A stretch of 64,000 nucleotides of DNA, from contig OX328130.1 of NCBI GenBank assembly GCA_946811695.1, positions 70,197,842-70,261,841 of the forward strand, read 5' to 3'. The notes beneath the pieces are model-generated. The model was not told where the DNA came from, did not search any database, and was given only the letters and a program-made list of their open reading frames with translations. Source of the stretch: Gonocerus acuteangulatus (taxonomy: Eukaryota > Arthropoda > Insecta > Hemiptera > Coreidae). Positions 1-10,515 of the stretch are shown one piece after another (the first letter of the stretch is position 1; each line of letters begins with the position of its first letter). The position numbers and the translations under genes were made by a program.

Positions 1-370
1 AGGCGATGTCAATCGGAGAAATAAGAGCTTAAAACTTTAAAGTAATTGATTTCGCTTATTCGAACTGTTCTTTTTGTCTGTTTTTTATTCCTTGTTATTT
101 TTTAATTGCTTATTGTTGGATAATGTATTTGAAAATAAAACAGGTTAAGAAAAATAAGAAAAACAATTTAATGTTAGAGATATGGATTTCCAAGATATAT
201 AGCTTTTCAACTGCCTAGCGTCCTTCCTAGGGAGGGTTGTAATAATTAATTTAAAAAAAAAGACTGGTGGAACCAAAATAATAACTGCTTCTATTTTAAT
301 CTTTCCAAATTAGACTAGGGATATGAACGGAACCGCGCTAAGATGATGCAGTCCTGCGAGACGGACTTTT
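1..370 (+). mobile_element. HINE-B element, 3' half
   Basis: This is the 3' portion of the dispersed family called HINE-B; the window starts inside it. It ends with the subterminal repeat GGAACCGCGCTAA (329-341), a short hairpin GCAG-TC-CTGC (348-357) and the terminal motif ACGGACTTTT. The same series ends the copies at 55.1 and 59.2 kb and, inverted, at 17.4, 18.7, 56.5 and 61.1 kb. No coding capacity is seen. Confidence 0.75.
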
Positions 371-372
371 TT

Positions 373-777
373 TTATCCTAAACTCTCCAAAGGTCAGTAT
401 GGATAAAAACAGGAATGCGACATGATGACGCAGTTACTGCGAGTCGGACTTTTGTGTGTGAATTCGCTGATACGTATTCATCACTTACAGCGTTATTTAA
501 TTATTAAATATCAACCTCACGAGAAATAGTATGAAATCTTGAGCCGTGAGCTGGGGGGTTTTAGACCACCACCAAGTTCGTCCATTATGAAAACTTAATA
601 GTACGTGGCACCGACTCAACAGATTAGGACAAAACGTTAACTATTTTTATCCTAAACTTTCCAAAGGTCACTATGGATAAAAACAGGAATGCGCCATGAT
701 GACGCAGTTCCTGCGAGTCGGACTTTTGCGTGTGAATTCGCTGATACGTATTCATCACTTACAGCGTTATTTAATTA
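373..777 (+). repeat. Direct duplication carrying HINE-B type 3' ends
   Basis: About 131 bp is repeated almost identically at 373-503 and 647-777 (offset 274). Each copy contains a HINE-B style terminus (GATGACGCAG, TCCTGCGAG, GGACTTTT). Between them is a piece of family D (504-645) that recurs at 2400-2512. The second copy runs up to the Helitron insertion point at 777/778. The matching inverted locus at 17.35-17.52 kb carries only one copy. Confidence 0.75.
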
Positions 778-1094
778 CTAGCTGACCCGGCGAACTTCGT
801 AGCTCCTAACAGTCGATTCTTTATTTATTTTTTTTTTTTGTTAATACTTGTTCTGCTATTTAGGACACCGTGTCAGCTAGTAAGATAAAAAAAAAAGAAG
901 AAAAAAACAACTTAATAAGTAAACAATTACATTATGTCAAAACATAAAAATGATAAAACACTTAAAATTCTTTTAATAGTCACTAAAAATCACAATGAAA
1001 ATTACAATATCAGATTTCTTATTATGATACCAACTTATTATATTTCATTTTATTTTTACTTATTCTAAATTAAGTTTCGTTTTTATTGTATTAC

Positions 1095-1259
1095 TTAATG
1101 GTACACGATATTTTTTGTTCCATTACCTGACGCATAAACAAACAGAGCAGATGGTTTTCCAACATGGGAACAGGCAACATACAATTGACCATGCGAGAAA
1201 CATGGGTTTTCTAGATTAATACCACAAACACTTAATGACTGTCCCTGTAATTTGTTTAT
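1095..1259 (-). pseudogene. Helitron Pif1-like helicase C-terminal fragment
   Basis: Minus-strand codons give about 54 residues beginning INKLQGQSLSVCGINL and continuing through PCFSHGQLYVACSHVGKPS to FVYASGNGTKNIVYH and a stop. This is the hallmark end of Helitron SF1B (Pif1-type) helicases: the GQ-S-L motif, then LYVACSR-type motif VI (here His replaces the expected Arg), then the NIVY terminus. The Arg-to-His change would be expected to harm ATP hydrolysis. The fragment joins almost directly to the Rep N-terminal stub, so the Rep HUH nuclease and most of the helicase were deleted. Confidence 0.9.
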
Positions 1260-1337
1260 AGTCGAACTGAGTTCTTAGGTCCAATAGCAACTCAGCTGCA
1301 GGCACTGTAATGAATTCACAGCAGCTCGATTCAAACT

Positions 1338-1469
1338 TCATTCGTGAATTCTTTCACGTTCATTGCGATCTTCACGTTCCTGGGCAGTACGATTAGATTG
1401 ATAATTAATTTGATTCTTTACATTTCGGGTTCTTCTGCCTGAATTTGTCCGCCGTCTTATAGGAGGCAT
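1338..1469 (-). pseudogene. Helitron Rep/helicase N-terminal fragment
   Basis: A 43-codon reading frame starts with an ATG at 1469 and opens with MPPIRRR, followed by an Arg/Asn-rich stretch and then TAQEREDRNERERIHE before a TGA at 1338-1340. A basic N-terminus followed by Glu/Arg-rich repeats is typical of the start of animal Helitron Rep-helicases. Downstream codons (SLNRAA) continue the similarity past the stop. The remaining >1,000 residues expected for the family are absent. It is a non-functional remnant read in the same direction as the helicase fragment at 1095-1259. Confidence 0.75.
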
Positions 1470-1934
1470 ATTTAGTAAGTCACAAACACACAACACTTTA
1501 GTAATTTTATAGAAATTTGTGGCTTTTAGATTTAGTAATATTATAGATGCACAGCAAAGAGATGTTTACATTTCAAGTGACATTTTACCACAGACAATTT
1601 GTTTTTGAGTAACCATCGTATAAATATTGACATTAATATTTATACGATACTAATGTCACTCAATTGTTTTGCCTTCCCAGAACCCCTCCACTAACACTTA
1701 AACTTTATGGTATGGTATTAAAGTTCTAATTGACCTTTAAGTATTATTGCGAATCTTTTGTATGGGAATATAGAAAAGTGGGGTCTTTTTTACTTCGTTA
1801 ACGCAAATATAAATTAATTTAAATTGCATTATTAACATGTGATTCTATTATCACCTAGTGATTACATGTTCTTATTTATTTACTTTTTTTACACAAATAA
1901 CCTAATACGTTAACAGTTGTTTTTATTTTAAAAT

Positions 1935-2398
1935 GAATTTGCGTTAAGGAAGTAAAAAATACCCGAAAAGTGTTGTTTTTAGACTTTTTCAGGCAAATTT
2001 TTAAATTTTTCTCTCTGTAAGTACCATCCTCGTAGTTCAAGGAATATTATAAAAAAAGAATTAGCGAAATCGGTTCAGTTGTTCTCGAGATTTGCGCTTA
2101 CCAACACATTTAGCGATTCATTTTTATATAATAGATATACAAATACGTTAGCTGTTAAAAATATTATAATTGAGAACATATGTTTTTATTTAAACATGAA
2201 TTTGCGTTGGGGAAGTAAAAAATACCCCAAAAGTGTTGTTTTTAGACTTTTTCAGGCAACTTTTTAAATTTTTCTCTCCGTAAGAACCATCCTCGTAGTT
2301 CAAGGAATATTATAAAAAAAGAATTAGCGAAATCGGATCAGTTGTTCTCGAGATTTGCGCTTACCAACACATTTAGCGATTCATTTTTATATAATACA
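1935..2398 (-). repeat. Tandem duplication of Helitron 5' region (263-bp period)
   Basis: The segment from GAATTTGCGTTA at 1935 to the terminus at 2135 is repeated from 2198 to 2398 with few differences. Each copy carries the same 5'-end landmarks, including (read on +) CGAGATTTGCGCTTACC and GCGATTCATTTTTATATAA. Duplicated ends of this kind are expected when rolling-circle transposition starts at one terminus but ends at another. Confidence 0.85.
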
Positions 2399-3722
2399 TT
2401 AAATGCCAACCTCAAGAGAGATTATATGAAATCTTGAGCCGGGCGGGGGGTTTTAGACCACCACCAAGTTCGTCCATTATGAAAACGTAATAGCACGTGG
2501 CACCGACTCAACAGGTGTTGAAGGAGACAAGTTCCTCGGAAGTTCGCCGCAAGTGGAGTATAGAGAGAATTAGATTTAGAATATTGAAGAGAAAGCTTGC
2601 TGAGAAGTCCGTTAGTTAGGATGGAGTTGATGGTGGAAGAGGCTTTCATGGTTTTCCAGCCGCTGAAATATTGGAAGGGATTTTTCACTTAGACCGGCTT
2701 CGATTTTCCAGCGAATTCTTTCGCCAAAGAAAAATCATCACGTTGATTTACTATTCGGAGGAAGTTTTAACTCTTTCAATATTTATGGTTTTGGGTCGCT
2801 TAAGGTTTCTCTTTTCACGGCGTACAGATAACCATTTAATGAAGGAACATACCCTCGACAAATGACAAACCTAGGGCCATCACATACAAAAGAAAAGACA
2901 GGAAACAAACAGACGTTTTAGACTACTAAATAGACTACTAGATCCCCGCTCGAAATTATCTTTACAGAACAGGAGACTATACTACAATACTTTAACCCAC
3001 CTGGACGTATGGCTTGGAAGTTTGGGGGTGTGCCAAGCGATCCAATATCCTCAGAATCCAAGCCCTCCAATCCGAAATACTCCGCAAAATAGTCAATAGT
3101 TCTATGTTTCAAACTTCACTATCCACAATGACCTAGAAATCCCCTTTGTCCAAACTCTATCCACCCGGTATCTTAATTTCCACTCCCGTTTGCCGTTGGG
3201 TTTGACAATCCTCTAATCAATAAGTTATCCTCACTTTTTTCACTTAGACCGGCTTCAATTTTCCAGCGAATTCTTGCGCCTAAGGAAAATCATCACGTTG
3301 ATCTACTATTCGGAAGATATTTTAACTCTTTCAATATTTATGGTTTTAGTTCGCTTAAAGTTTGGCTATTCTCTAACATGTAATTATTGAATGAAGGAAC
3401 AAGAACAACAACAGCAACTATAAATGTAATATGTAATAATACTTTCTGGAACAATTTTCAACTGAATAAATCGTTTCAAAATACCCAAACTGAAAATTAG
3501 TTTGGAAAATTAGGTGTTTCAATGTTTATCGAAAACAATTACAGATATATTTTTAAAAATGCTAGAAACCTATAAAACGAGTACCTGTAAGCTAATGAAC
3601 TTGAAAACGTAAGCGTCACGATTTTTTTCGCGCACATTTCGCTCCAAAAAAAAGCATCTTGCGGGGACGGATTCTGCTGGTCAACGATCTTGACCTTTCA
3701 AATGTGACGAAATATATCTGTA
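2399..3722 (+). repeat. Family D repeat; left arm of a large inverted duplication
   Basis: This block recurs in inverted orientation at 16021-17349 with high identity along its length, and part of it recurs again at 18160-18700 (inverted) and 504-645. Landmarks are GGTTTTAGACCACCACC, a stretch ending ACCGGCTTCGATTTTCC, and a tail that merges into HINE-B internal sequence. Open frames of 60-160 codons occur on both strands, but they do not resemble any protein I know and are not preserved as codons between copies. I treat it as a non-coding repeat. Confidence 0.7.
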
Positions 3723-3786
3723 CCTAACTTCATCAAAATCGGACCATTTTTAAGCCAATTAGAGAGTGAAAAGACAAACATGTACA

Positions 3787-3837
<51 letters not shown>

Positions 3838-3968
3838 AATTCGAATAACCGTTATATTGTTGATCTATGGGATCTAAAACATGAAATTTTCGTGCCGGCA
3901 CTTCCGGATTGTGGCAACATCATAAGCGGGTTTCCTCCCTACGGAGGCAGGGAGGAACCGAGCAAAAA
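3430..3968 (-). mobile_element. HINE-B element, 5' half with (TA)n core
   Basis: On the minus strand this runs from the 5' end (hairpin-forming CCTCCCT...AGGGAGG next to GGTTCC, 3930-3958) through the (TA)n tract at about 3788-3836 into internal motifs shared with all B copies, such as CGTAAGCGTCACG and GGTCAAGATCGTTGACC. The terminal GCGCTAAAA has decayed to GAGCAAAAA. Its inner part belongs to the inverted duplication shared with 16.0 kb. Confidence 0.65.
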
Positions 3969-4619
3969 GAGGCTGGTTCGTCCTTACATTCTTTCCATTG
4001 AAGCAAATCGGACTTTAATTAAAATGTGTCATGGTTTAGACAATTTTTCTTTACAAGAAGTTCTTTACACTCATTGCAGAAAAGTGATAAGGTTTAACTA
4101 GGTTAGTCAATACTATAAAGTAATCCAAGTTCTAGACATTAGCAGCAAATCTTCAGATTATTACAACACATAATGAATTTCAAGCCGACGATAATATTAT
4201 GTTAATAAGATTAGCGGATTAATCCAGCCCAAGCGGCGGTAGCCGAATTTGCGGTCGGCGGTTTGCCGAAAGGACTCGGGATTCAGGAGGAACGGAGCGT
4301 TAGTAATGGGAAGAAATTGGAACCTCGCTGGCCAATTATTGATCCAATTAGTTCCAATCAGCTCAATAGGATTTCTGGGAGACCAGAAATTAAGTACAAG
4401 TTATATTAAAGCAGCCTTCCCAATTTCCGATAGGCTAGCTTTAGGAGGATTGGAATAGCTGCTTAACTTATAGCGCCTATTATTGGAAACCCGCTCTCGG
4501 AGTATGGAAGTAGAAGATTTCTCAATTTCCGAGTTAATACCTTAACTATTTAGTATGGAAATAACACTATCATTCAATTTTTTGGAATTTCAGTTAAAAG
4601 GACTTGGACGTTCACCAAA
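3969..4619. other. Apparently unique sequence
   Basis: No terminal motif, tandem repeat or protein similarity is recognised here. A 69-codon frame at 4249-4458 has no recognisable product. GC content is somewhat higher around 4230-4300 than in the surrounding repeats. Confidence 0.4.
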
Positions 4620-5453
4620 TTGGACCAAAAAATATTATTCTAAGCGGAAATTACTCCCACACATTCGAAACGTTCGCCAAAGGAAATACTATTACCAATA
4701 CGTTTCTCATTTCCATACCTTATTTTATTAAAATACTAATTTTACTATTAAATGCGATATAAAAAAACAACAACCAATTAAAACATTAGGTGAAAAGTGA
4801 CAAAACCCCGTCACTTATTTCTAACTTAAGATTTAAGAACTTATTTCTTGGATTGACATCGCCCAATCGAAAATTACATTAGAACCTTTTTTGTAGGGAA
4901 TTTAGTAAGCTTTCGAATGGTCACCTTCCACTTACCACGATTTCCCAACCGTTTTTGGGATATTTTAGAAAATTCGAAACCTTTTCATACCTCTTAATGA
5001 AATATTTTATTTCTAGTACTTTCATAACTCCAAACGGAACCAAAATTTACCTATCATAGACTAGATGAATATGGAACGTTTGGAACAAGTTTCAACTCAA
5101 TTAATCGTTTCTGAATTCCCAAACTGAAAGTTAGTTTGTAAAAGTAGGTGTTTCAATGTTTCTCGAAAACGGTTACAGACATCGCTTTAAAAAAAAAATG
5201 GCCTTGTTCGTTTTGTACGTTAAGAAACCTATAAATCGAGTACCTGCAAGCATAAGTACCCGAAAAGTTAAGCGTTACGATTTTTTTCGCGCAAATTTCG
5301 CCTCAAAAACCATCTCCCGGTGCACGGATTGTGTTAACGAACTTGACCTTTCAAATCAGACGAAAGATTTTTGTACCAAATGCCATCAAAATCGGGCCAT
5401 TTTTGAACAGTCAGGACCGCGAACAGACAAATATATATATATATGTGTGTGTG
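4620..5453 (-). mobile_element. HINE-B element, 3' part, interrupted at its microsatellite
   Basis: The order of motifs matches other minus-strand B copies: the inverted ATTTCCGCTTAG block, TTGACATCGCCCAATCGAAAA, the CGAATGGTCACCTTCCACTTACC block, and CGCGAACAGACAAATATA at the edge of the (TA)n(TG)n tract (5431-5453). The R1-like retrotransposon begins immediately after the tract, so the copy appears to have been cut by that insertion. Confidence 0.65.
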
Positions 5454-7917
5454 TTTTTTTTTTTTTTTTTAGGGTAGGGGATAATCTTGCATGAGACGAG
5501 GTGGACAAAGCCACTACAGTGCGAGATTCCTACTCACTAAAAAACCACCTCCCTATACACCTCAACCACCCTACGGAACCGCCCTCAGGCACTACTTCGC
5601 AGGGGGGAGTTGGCCCTAAGCCTTCTTCATTAGTGGACTACATTATTATGAGCCGTAGTCAGGCCGTTCTTCATTTCGTAGCTTCTTGGTGATGAGAGCA
5701 GAGTATTCTGACACAGCCTCCCAGTTCTCGGTATTAGCCAGGATGAGGCTGACCACATTTTCTGGCTTCAAGGGCTCGCCCAGTTTTCGGTCCAGTTCTG
5801 CCTTTTCGATGCAAAATCTCTGGCATTCGAAGAACACATGTTCTGCAGTCTCATCTTTAGGGGCGCATGTTGGGCATGAAGACTCATCATCCAACTTAAA
5901 ACGAGCTAGGTAAGCTCTGAAACAGCCGTGTCCAGTGAGCATTTGAGTTAGATAAAAATCTACTTCTCCGTGCTTCCTTTCTCTCCATGTTTTGATGAGA
6001 GGTATTAAACGATGTGTCCACCTTCCCGATGTTGAAGCATCCCAAAGCCTTTGCCAGTTCTCCATCGTCAAGTTCTTCTCCTCTTTTTCGATAGTCTTCC
6101 AATGGGCGTCTGGATCTCTCTTCCTTCGATAGATCCTACCAAGCTCTTCTGCCAAGAGGTCAATTGGAGGCATATCTGCAACGACATACGCTGCATCATA
6201 CGAAACGGTGCGAAAAGCTCGGCAGGCACGTAGAGCACTTAGACGATAAATACTAGTGCAATTTCGCGCGTATGCCTTTATCAACATTGCGCTCGACCAA
6301 ACGGGAGCAGCATACAGCAAGATGGAGCTAGTGATTGTTGCCAGCAGTCTCCTTCGATTTTGTCCTGGACCACCGATGTTTGGCATAATCCGAGCAAGAG
6401 CCTCTGTAGAACGTGCTGCATTACTGCTGATCATCTTCAAATGTTCAGCAAAACTCAATCTTGCATCAATCTGCACGCCTAGATATCTGATGGATGTCTG
6501 AGAAGATATATCGAATTCTCCGACATTTATAGTGATAGACTCCATGACTTTACGGCTTGTAACTAGTAGTACCTCGGTTTTATGATCTGCAAGCTTTAGG
6601 CCTACAGAAGAAAGCCACTGACGAATGGTTGAGATAGCCTTGTTCGCATCGTATGTAATTTCTTCCAGGAGCTTTCCACAAACTACTACCGCAAGATCAT
6701 CCGCGAAGCCCATCAAGTGGTCGTTTCCTCCGGCATGGGAAGTCTGAGTGCTGTGTCGTAAATTACATTCCACAGCAAAGGACCTAAAACAGAACCCTGA
6801 GGAACGCCGCCTGTAATCTTATAGATTTTTGAGCCATCATCTGTTTCGTATCTCGGGTATCTTTCAGAGAAGTAGTTCCTGATAATCCGCAGGAGGTACT
6901 GTGGGACTTCCATTTTTTCCAATCCGTCCATAATACAATCCCATCTTGCTGAATTAAAAGCATTCTTTATATCCAAGGTTATTACAGCACAATACTTTTT
7001 GCTCCCTCTCCTCCACCTCTTACCTGCAATGGCTTCTCGGGCGGTTTTTATCACAAGGTCGATTGCATCAATTGTTGATCTGCCTTTTCGGAATCCATAC
7101 TGATTCTCTGCCAGACCCCGGATACTTTCACTAGTTTCGCTTACTCTATTGTAAACAATCATCTCCAGAACTTTTCCTGCGGTGTCCAGGAGACAAACTG
7201 GTCTGTAAGATGAAGGTTCTTCTGGAGGACCCTTGCCTTTTGGTAAGAGAACAAGATTTTGTTTCTTCCAGAGGGAGGGAAAAATGCCTTCACCGAGACA
7301 ACAATTATAGGCCTCGAGGAACAGATCTGGCCTAGATTTAACAGCCTCTTTGAAAGCAACATTCGGGATATTGTCTGGGCCTCAAGCCTTAGTGTTCTTG
7401 ACTCTTTTGCAGGCTTCGTCTAGCTCTTCCTGTGTGATCTCAGGTACTTGATCCTCCGCGGATAGCTGATCCACACTTGTAACCATTTCTTTTTGCCTTG
7501 GAAAAAGAGTTTTTACTATTTTCTCCAGCAGATCGGGAGAAGTAGGAGGTGACAAACTTGAACCTTTCAGTTTTGCCATAACCGTTTTGTAGGGCATTCC
7601 CCACGTATCCTTTTCTACCTCTTCGCATAGCTTCTTCCAGCTATTTCGTTTACTTTCTTTAACAGCCTTTCCTAGAGCCCTCCTAGCTTCCTTGTGTTCT
7701 TGTTTCAGGTGTTCGTAAGAGGGGCGACTTCTCGCCCGCTGTGCTATTCTCCTCGTACGAATGCATGTTTTCCGAAGTGCAGCGATCTCCTCATTCCACC
7801 AAAATACTGGTAAATGTGGCGTTCCTTTAGATCTCTTTGTCATTGATACATCACAGACCTCTATGACAAAATCCATCAATTGTGATACCTTCTCCTTTGC
7901 AGATCCCACCAATTCGT

Positions 7918-7919
<2 letters not shown>
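5454..7919 (-). mobile_element. 5'-truncated R1-clade-like non-LTR retrotransposon
   Basis: The element lies on the minus strand. Its 3' end is a 17-bp poly(A), seen as T at 5454-5470, abutting (TA)n(TG)n. Its 5' end stops in the middle of the pol coding region, directly at another (TA)n(TG)n tract (7920-7996). The N-terminal ORF, the endonuclease and part of the linker are missing, as expected for incomplete target-primed reverse transcription. A short 3' UTR (5471-5645) follows the pol stop. Both boundaries fall in the same type of dinucleotide repeat, so the copy appears to be inserted within one microsatellite. Confidence 0.85.
5646..7919 (-). pseudogene. R1-like pol: linker, reverse transcriptase, C-terminal zinc knuckle
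   Basis: The reading frame is open from the truncated edge, with FWWNEEI in the linker typical of R1-type pol. A TGA at 7382-7384 sits just before GPDNIPN, the start of the RT fingers. RT motifs follow in order: YRPVCLL, FRKGRSTIDAI, motif A ITLDIKNAFNSARW, motif B GGVPQGSVLGPLLWN and motif C FADDLAVVV (about 6707-6681). A single-base loss near 6727-6730 shifts the frame just before motif C. The C-terminus has LTGHG and a CCHC knuckle, CPTC-x8-HVFFEC (about residues 300-318 of the last frame). With one stop and one frameshift it is dead, but otherwise well preserved. The clade call rests on motif style and the CCHC C-terminus; a close relative of R1 is possible. Confidence 0.88.

Positions 7920-7996
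<77 letters not shown>
7920..7996. repeat. (TA)n(TG)n microsatellite
   Basis: About 55 bp of (TA)n at 7920-7974 runs into about 22 bp of (TG)n. It separates the truncated R1-like element from a Penelope-like 3' end and appears to be the shared target of both. Confidence 0.95.
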
Positions 7997-8095
7997 TCGT
8001 CATTCGGCATCTGTCTCCAGCGGTCTTGCTCGTCCTGTCATCGCAATATTTCGCCGGATTCCTCTCCGGCTTCTTCGGGCTTTCACTCATCTTCA

Positions 8096-8145
<50 letters not shown>

Positions 8146-8205
8146 TGAGGATGAGTGAAAGCCCGAAGAAGCCGGAGAGGAATCCGGCGAAATATTGCGA
8201 TGACA
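7997..8205 (-). mobile_element. Penelope-like 3' end stub with inverted partner around (TA)n
   Basis: Positions 7997-8098 (minus) match the 3' UTR of the larger Penelope-like copy at 44312-44400, including GCCGGA-GAGGAA-TCCGGC followed by GAAATATTGCGATGAC. After a (TA)n tract (8099-8144), an inverted copy of about 60 bp (8145-8205) repeats the same 3' segment on the plus strand. Such 5' inversions are common in Penelope-like insertions. The ribozyme-like core here reads CCGAAGA instead of CTGAAGA, so self-cleavage is unlikely. Confidence 0.75.
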
Positions 8206-9314
8206 ATACAATTATGTAGTGAAAACGTACTCACTCTACGACTAATGCTCAGAAGGCTCTATTACAAACAACCGAAAATTCGTTGTCATTTTAAGTTTCT
8301 TGTTTTACTAGCAAATTCGTTTTACTGTTATAATCAACTGTAAATATGTGCTTCATGGCAATGAAAAGTCAATTCTCTCGTGGGTTAAATCTTTCTATAA
8401 AATAAGAAATAATGATAACATCAGTTGTATTAGTATGAGGATGGTTATACAGATAGGACAATTCAAAACAAACCTATGTATACGCCATCATAATTAGCCA
8501 CAGCCATCTTGATTACCACAGCCACTCCAAACTTATTACCAATACCTTTTATAGTTTCTTGGTTTATTTGACTAAAATACTAATTTTACTGATAAATGCA
8601 ATTTAAAACAAAAACAACCACTTGAAAAGTGAGTTAAACAATGACAAAAACAGGTTCAAAAGAACAAAACAATAACTTTTTCAGTTTTAAGCGTTTATAC
8701 CTCTGATTTACATTGCACCATCGAATATTGCTTCAGAACCTGTTTTGTAGAGAATTTAGCAAGGATTCGAATGGTCACCTTCCACTGACCACGATGTACC
8801 AACCGTTTTTGAGATATTTACGAAAAATGTACGAATATCCGAAAACTTTTTGTCTATTAATAAAAATTTTTTTTTCTCATACTTCCTTAACTCCAAATAT
8901 AACAAAAATTTAAACATCTTAGTTGAGATGAATTTCCAAGATGTAGAAAATATTTCAATTGAATCCCGCGATTTTAAGTAGCCACAAAAAAAAAATAATG
9001 ACTTGTAAAAACATTGGTTCCACTTTTCTCAAAAACGATTACAGATATCGCCTTAATAATGGTTTCATTCGTTTTCCTATGTTTAGGAATCTATAAAACG
9101 AGTACCTGCGAGAATATGAACCCGAAAACGTAAGCGTTACGATTTTTTTTCGCGGGAATTTCGCTCCAAAAACCATGTTCCGGTGGGCGGATTCTGCTGG
9201 TTAACGAACTTGACCTTTAAAATTAGACGAAAGATTTTTGAACTAAATTTCATGAAAATCGGACCATTGTAGAGCCTTGAAAAGCGCGAACAGACAAATA
9301 TATATATTCAAATT

Positions 9315-9372
<58 letters not shown>

Positions 9373-9504
9373 AATTTGAACCACCGTTATTTTCGGTCTC
9401 TAGGGGTTCTGAAACGCAAAATTTTCTAGTCGTCACTTCCGGATTGTTTCATGAGATCAGCCTTATAAGCGGGGTTCCTCCCTATGAAGGGACCGCGCTA
9501 AAAA
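8206..9504 (-). mobile_element. HINE-B element, near complete
   Basis: Read on the minus strand, the copy starts at the decayed 5' end (9491-9504, complement of TTTTTAGCGCGGTC), passes CCGGAAGTGACGACTAG, the (TA)n core (9318-9370) and GTCTGTTCGCGC, then the long right half. The far end (8220-8600) shares a variant right part with 58.69-59.01 kb, including TTGATTACCACAGCCACTCC. The 3' hairpin terminus was not found. Confidence 0.65.
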
Positions 9505-10065
9505 CAAAAAAAAAAAAAAAAACATTACTAGTTAGCCATTTAGTATTAAGTCATAAGGAGTTATCCCTGCCTATAGGGAGGGAAGAAACGCGTTGAATGA
9601 GCCCCACTAACTTAATGATGTGAATTTGAACCGTGCAATCTATCCGTCGGAAAATTTAATTACATGAATACACGGGAGCCTAAAGTAAGACGACAGCGAG
9701 CTCCGTAAAGTTTCAAGTACGCCTTAAGCTAATTGTCAAGTTACTTAAGTCCCACGGAGGACATGGAAGATATTCCTCGAGAAGGAAGACATTCTTATAC
9801 AGAGAGCTAAAGGTCTTCTTTTCCTTCAACTCGTCAACAGGATGCTTAACTCCTTGAGGGAATTTCGTCAGGACTGAATCCCTAATTAACATGAACTAAT
9901 TAAATAACGCTCCTGTCAATTAGATTTGCATGAATAATTAATTGTTTTATTGGTGGATGAGTTCGCACTCTAAAAGTTCAGGGTGTGCTTGAGCTGAGCT
10001 GGCATCTATTGCTAATACCTTCATAGGCTCTAATAGTATGTAAATTAAAGAAATGTTTCAATTAT
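9505..10065. other. Apparently unique AT-rich sequence with homeodomain-type cores
   Basis: After a short A-rich run, no repeat or protein signal is seen. Several TAATTA cores and an ATTTGCAT octamer (about 9925-9932) are clustered at 9880-9950. This resembles non-repetitive intergenic DNA, possibly regulatory, but nothing in the sequence proves function. Confidence 0.35.
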
Positions 10066-10152
10066 TTTAGCGCGGCTCCTCCCTCCCTCCATAGGGAGGA
10101 ATCCCGCTTATAAGGTTGTTGATATAAACATAGCCTTTATAAAAATATAAAT

Positions 10153-10226
<74 letters not shown>

Positions 10227-10482
10227 GTGGCTTGGTGCTAAAAGGGCCAATTGCAATTTTTTCATATTTTATGTTTTTTATTTACTTCCCTTAAAATACT
10301 TGCAAAAACACAAATATTCATGTATATATATTTATACATCTATATGTATACTATAAAAATATATATAGTATTGATATATATTTGGTTTCATGCAAGTATT
10401 ACAAGGGGAAGTAGATCAACAAAACAAAATATGGAAAAATTGACATAGGCCCTTTTAGCACCAAGCCACATATATATACGTG

Positions 10483-10515
<33 letters not shown>

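Larger units (their letters stand above)
778..2398 (-). mobile_element. Internally deleted Helitron with duplicated 5' end
   Basis: Read on the minus strand this is a rolling-circle Helitron. The 3' end is CTAG (778-781) followed by host T, preceded by the common arthropod Helitron tail TTCGCCGGGTCAGCTAG. The 5' end is TC followed by TATTATATAAAAATG (2135 downward), with a second tandem copy of the 5' region ending at 2398, where TC has become TG. Inside are only a Rep N-terminal stub and a helicase C-terminal stub, so the body has been deleted. The element sits between host A and T with no target duplication. The inverted homologous locus near 17.35 kb lacks it, which confirms both boundaries. 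It cannot move by itself. Confidence 0.9.

Noticed and set aside
3698..3901. Apparent proteins rich in Tyr-Ile-Tyr-Ile here and at all other (TA)n tracts
   Set aside because: These are translations of the microsatellite and its flanks; they change frame with repeat length and have no other support.
5501..5692. Plus-strand open frame within the 3' UTR and end of the R1-like pol
   Set aside because: Shadow of the minus-strand coding region.
7159..7362. Separate 67-codon frame within the R1-like pol
   Set aside because: The RT fingers (GPDNIPN to YRPVCLL) are read in the neighbouring frame across the same bases.
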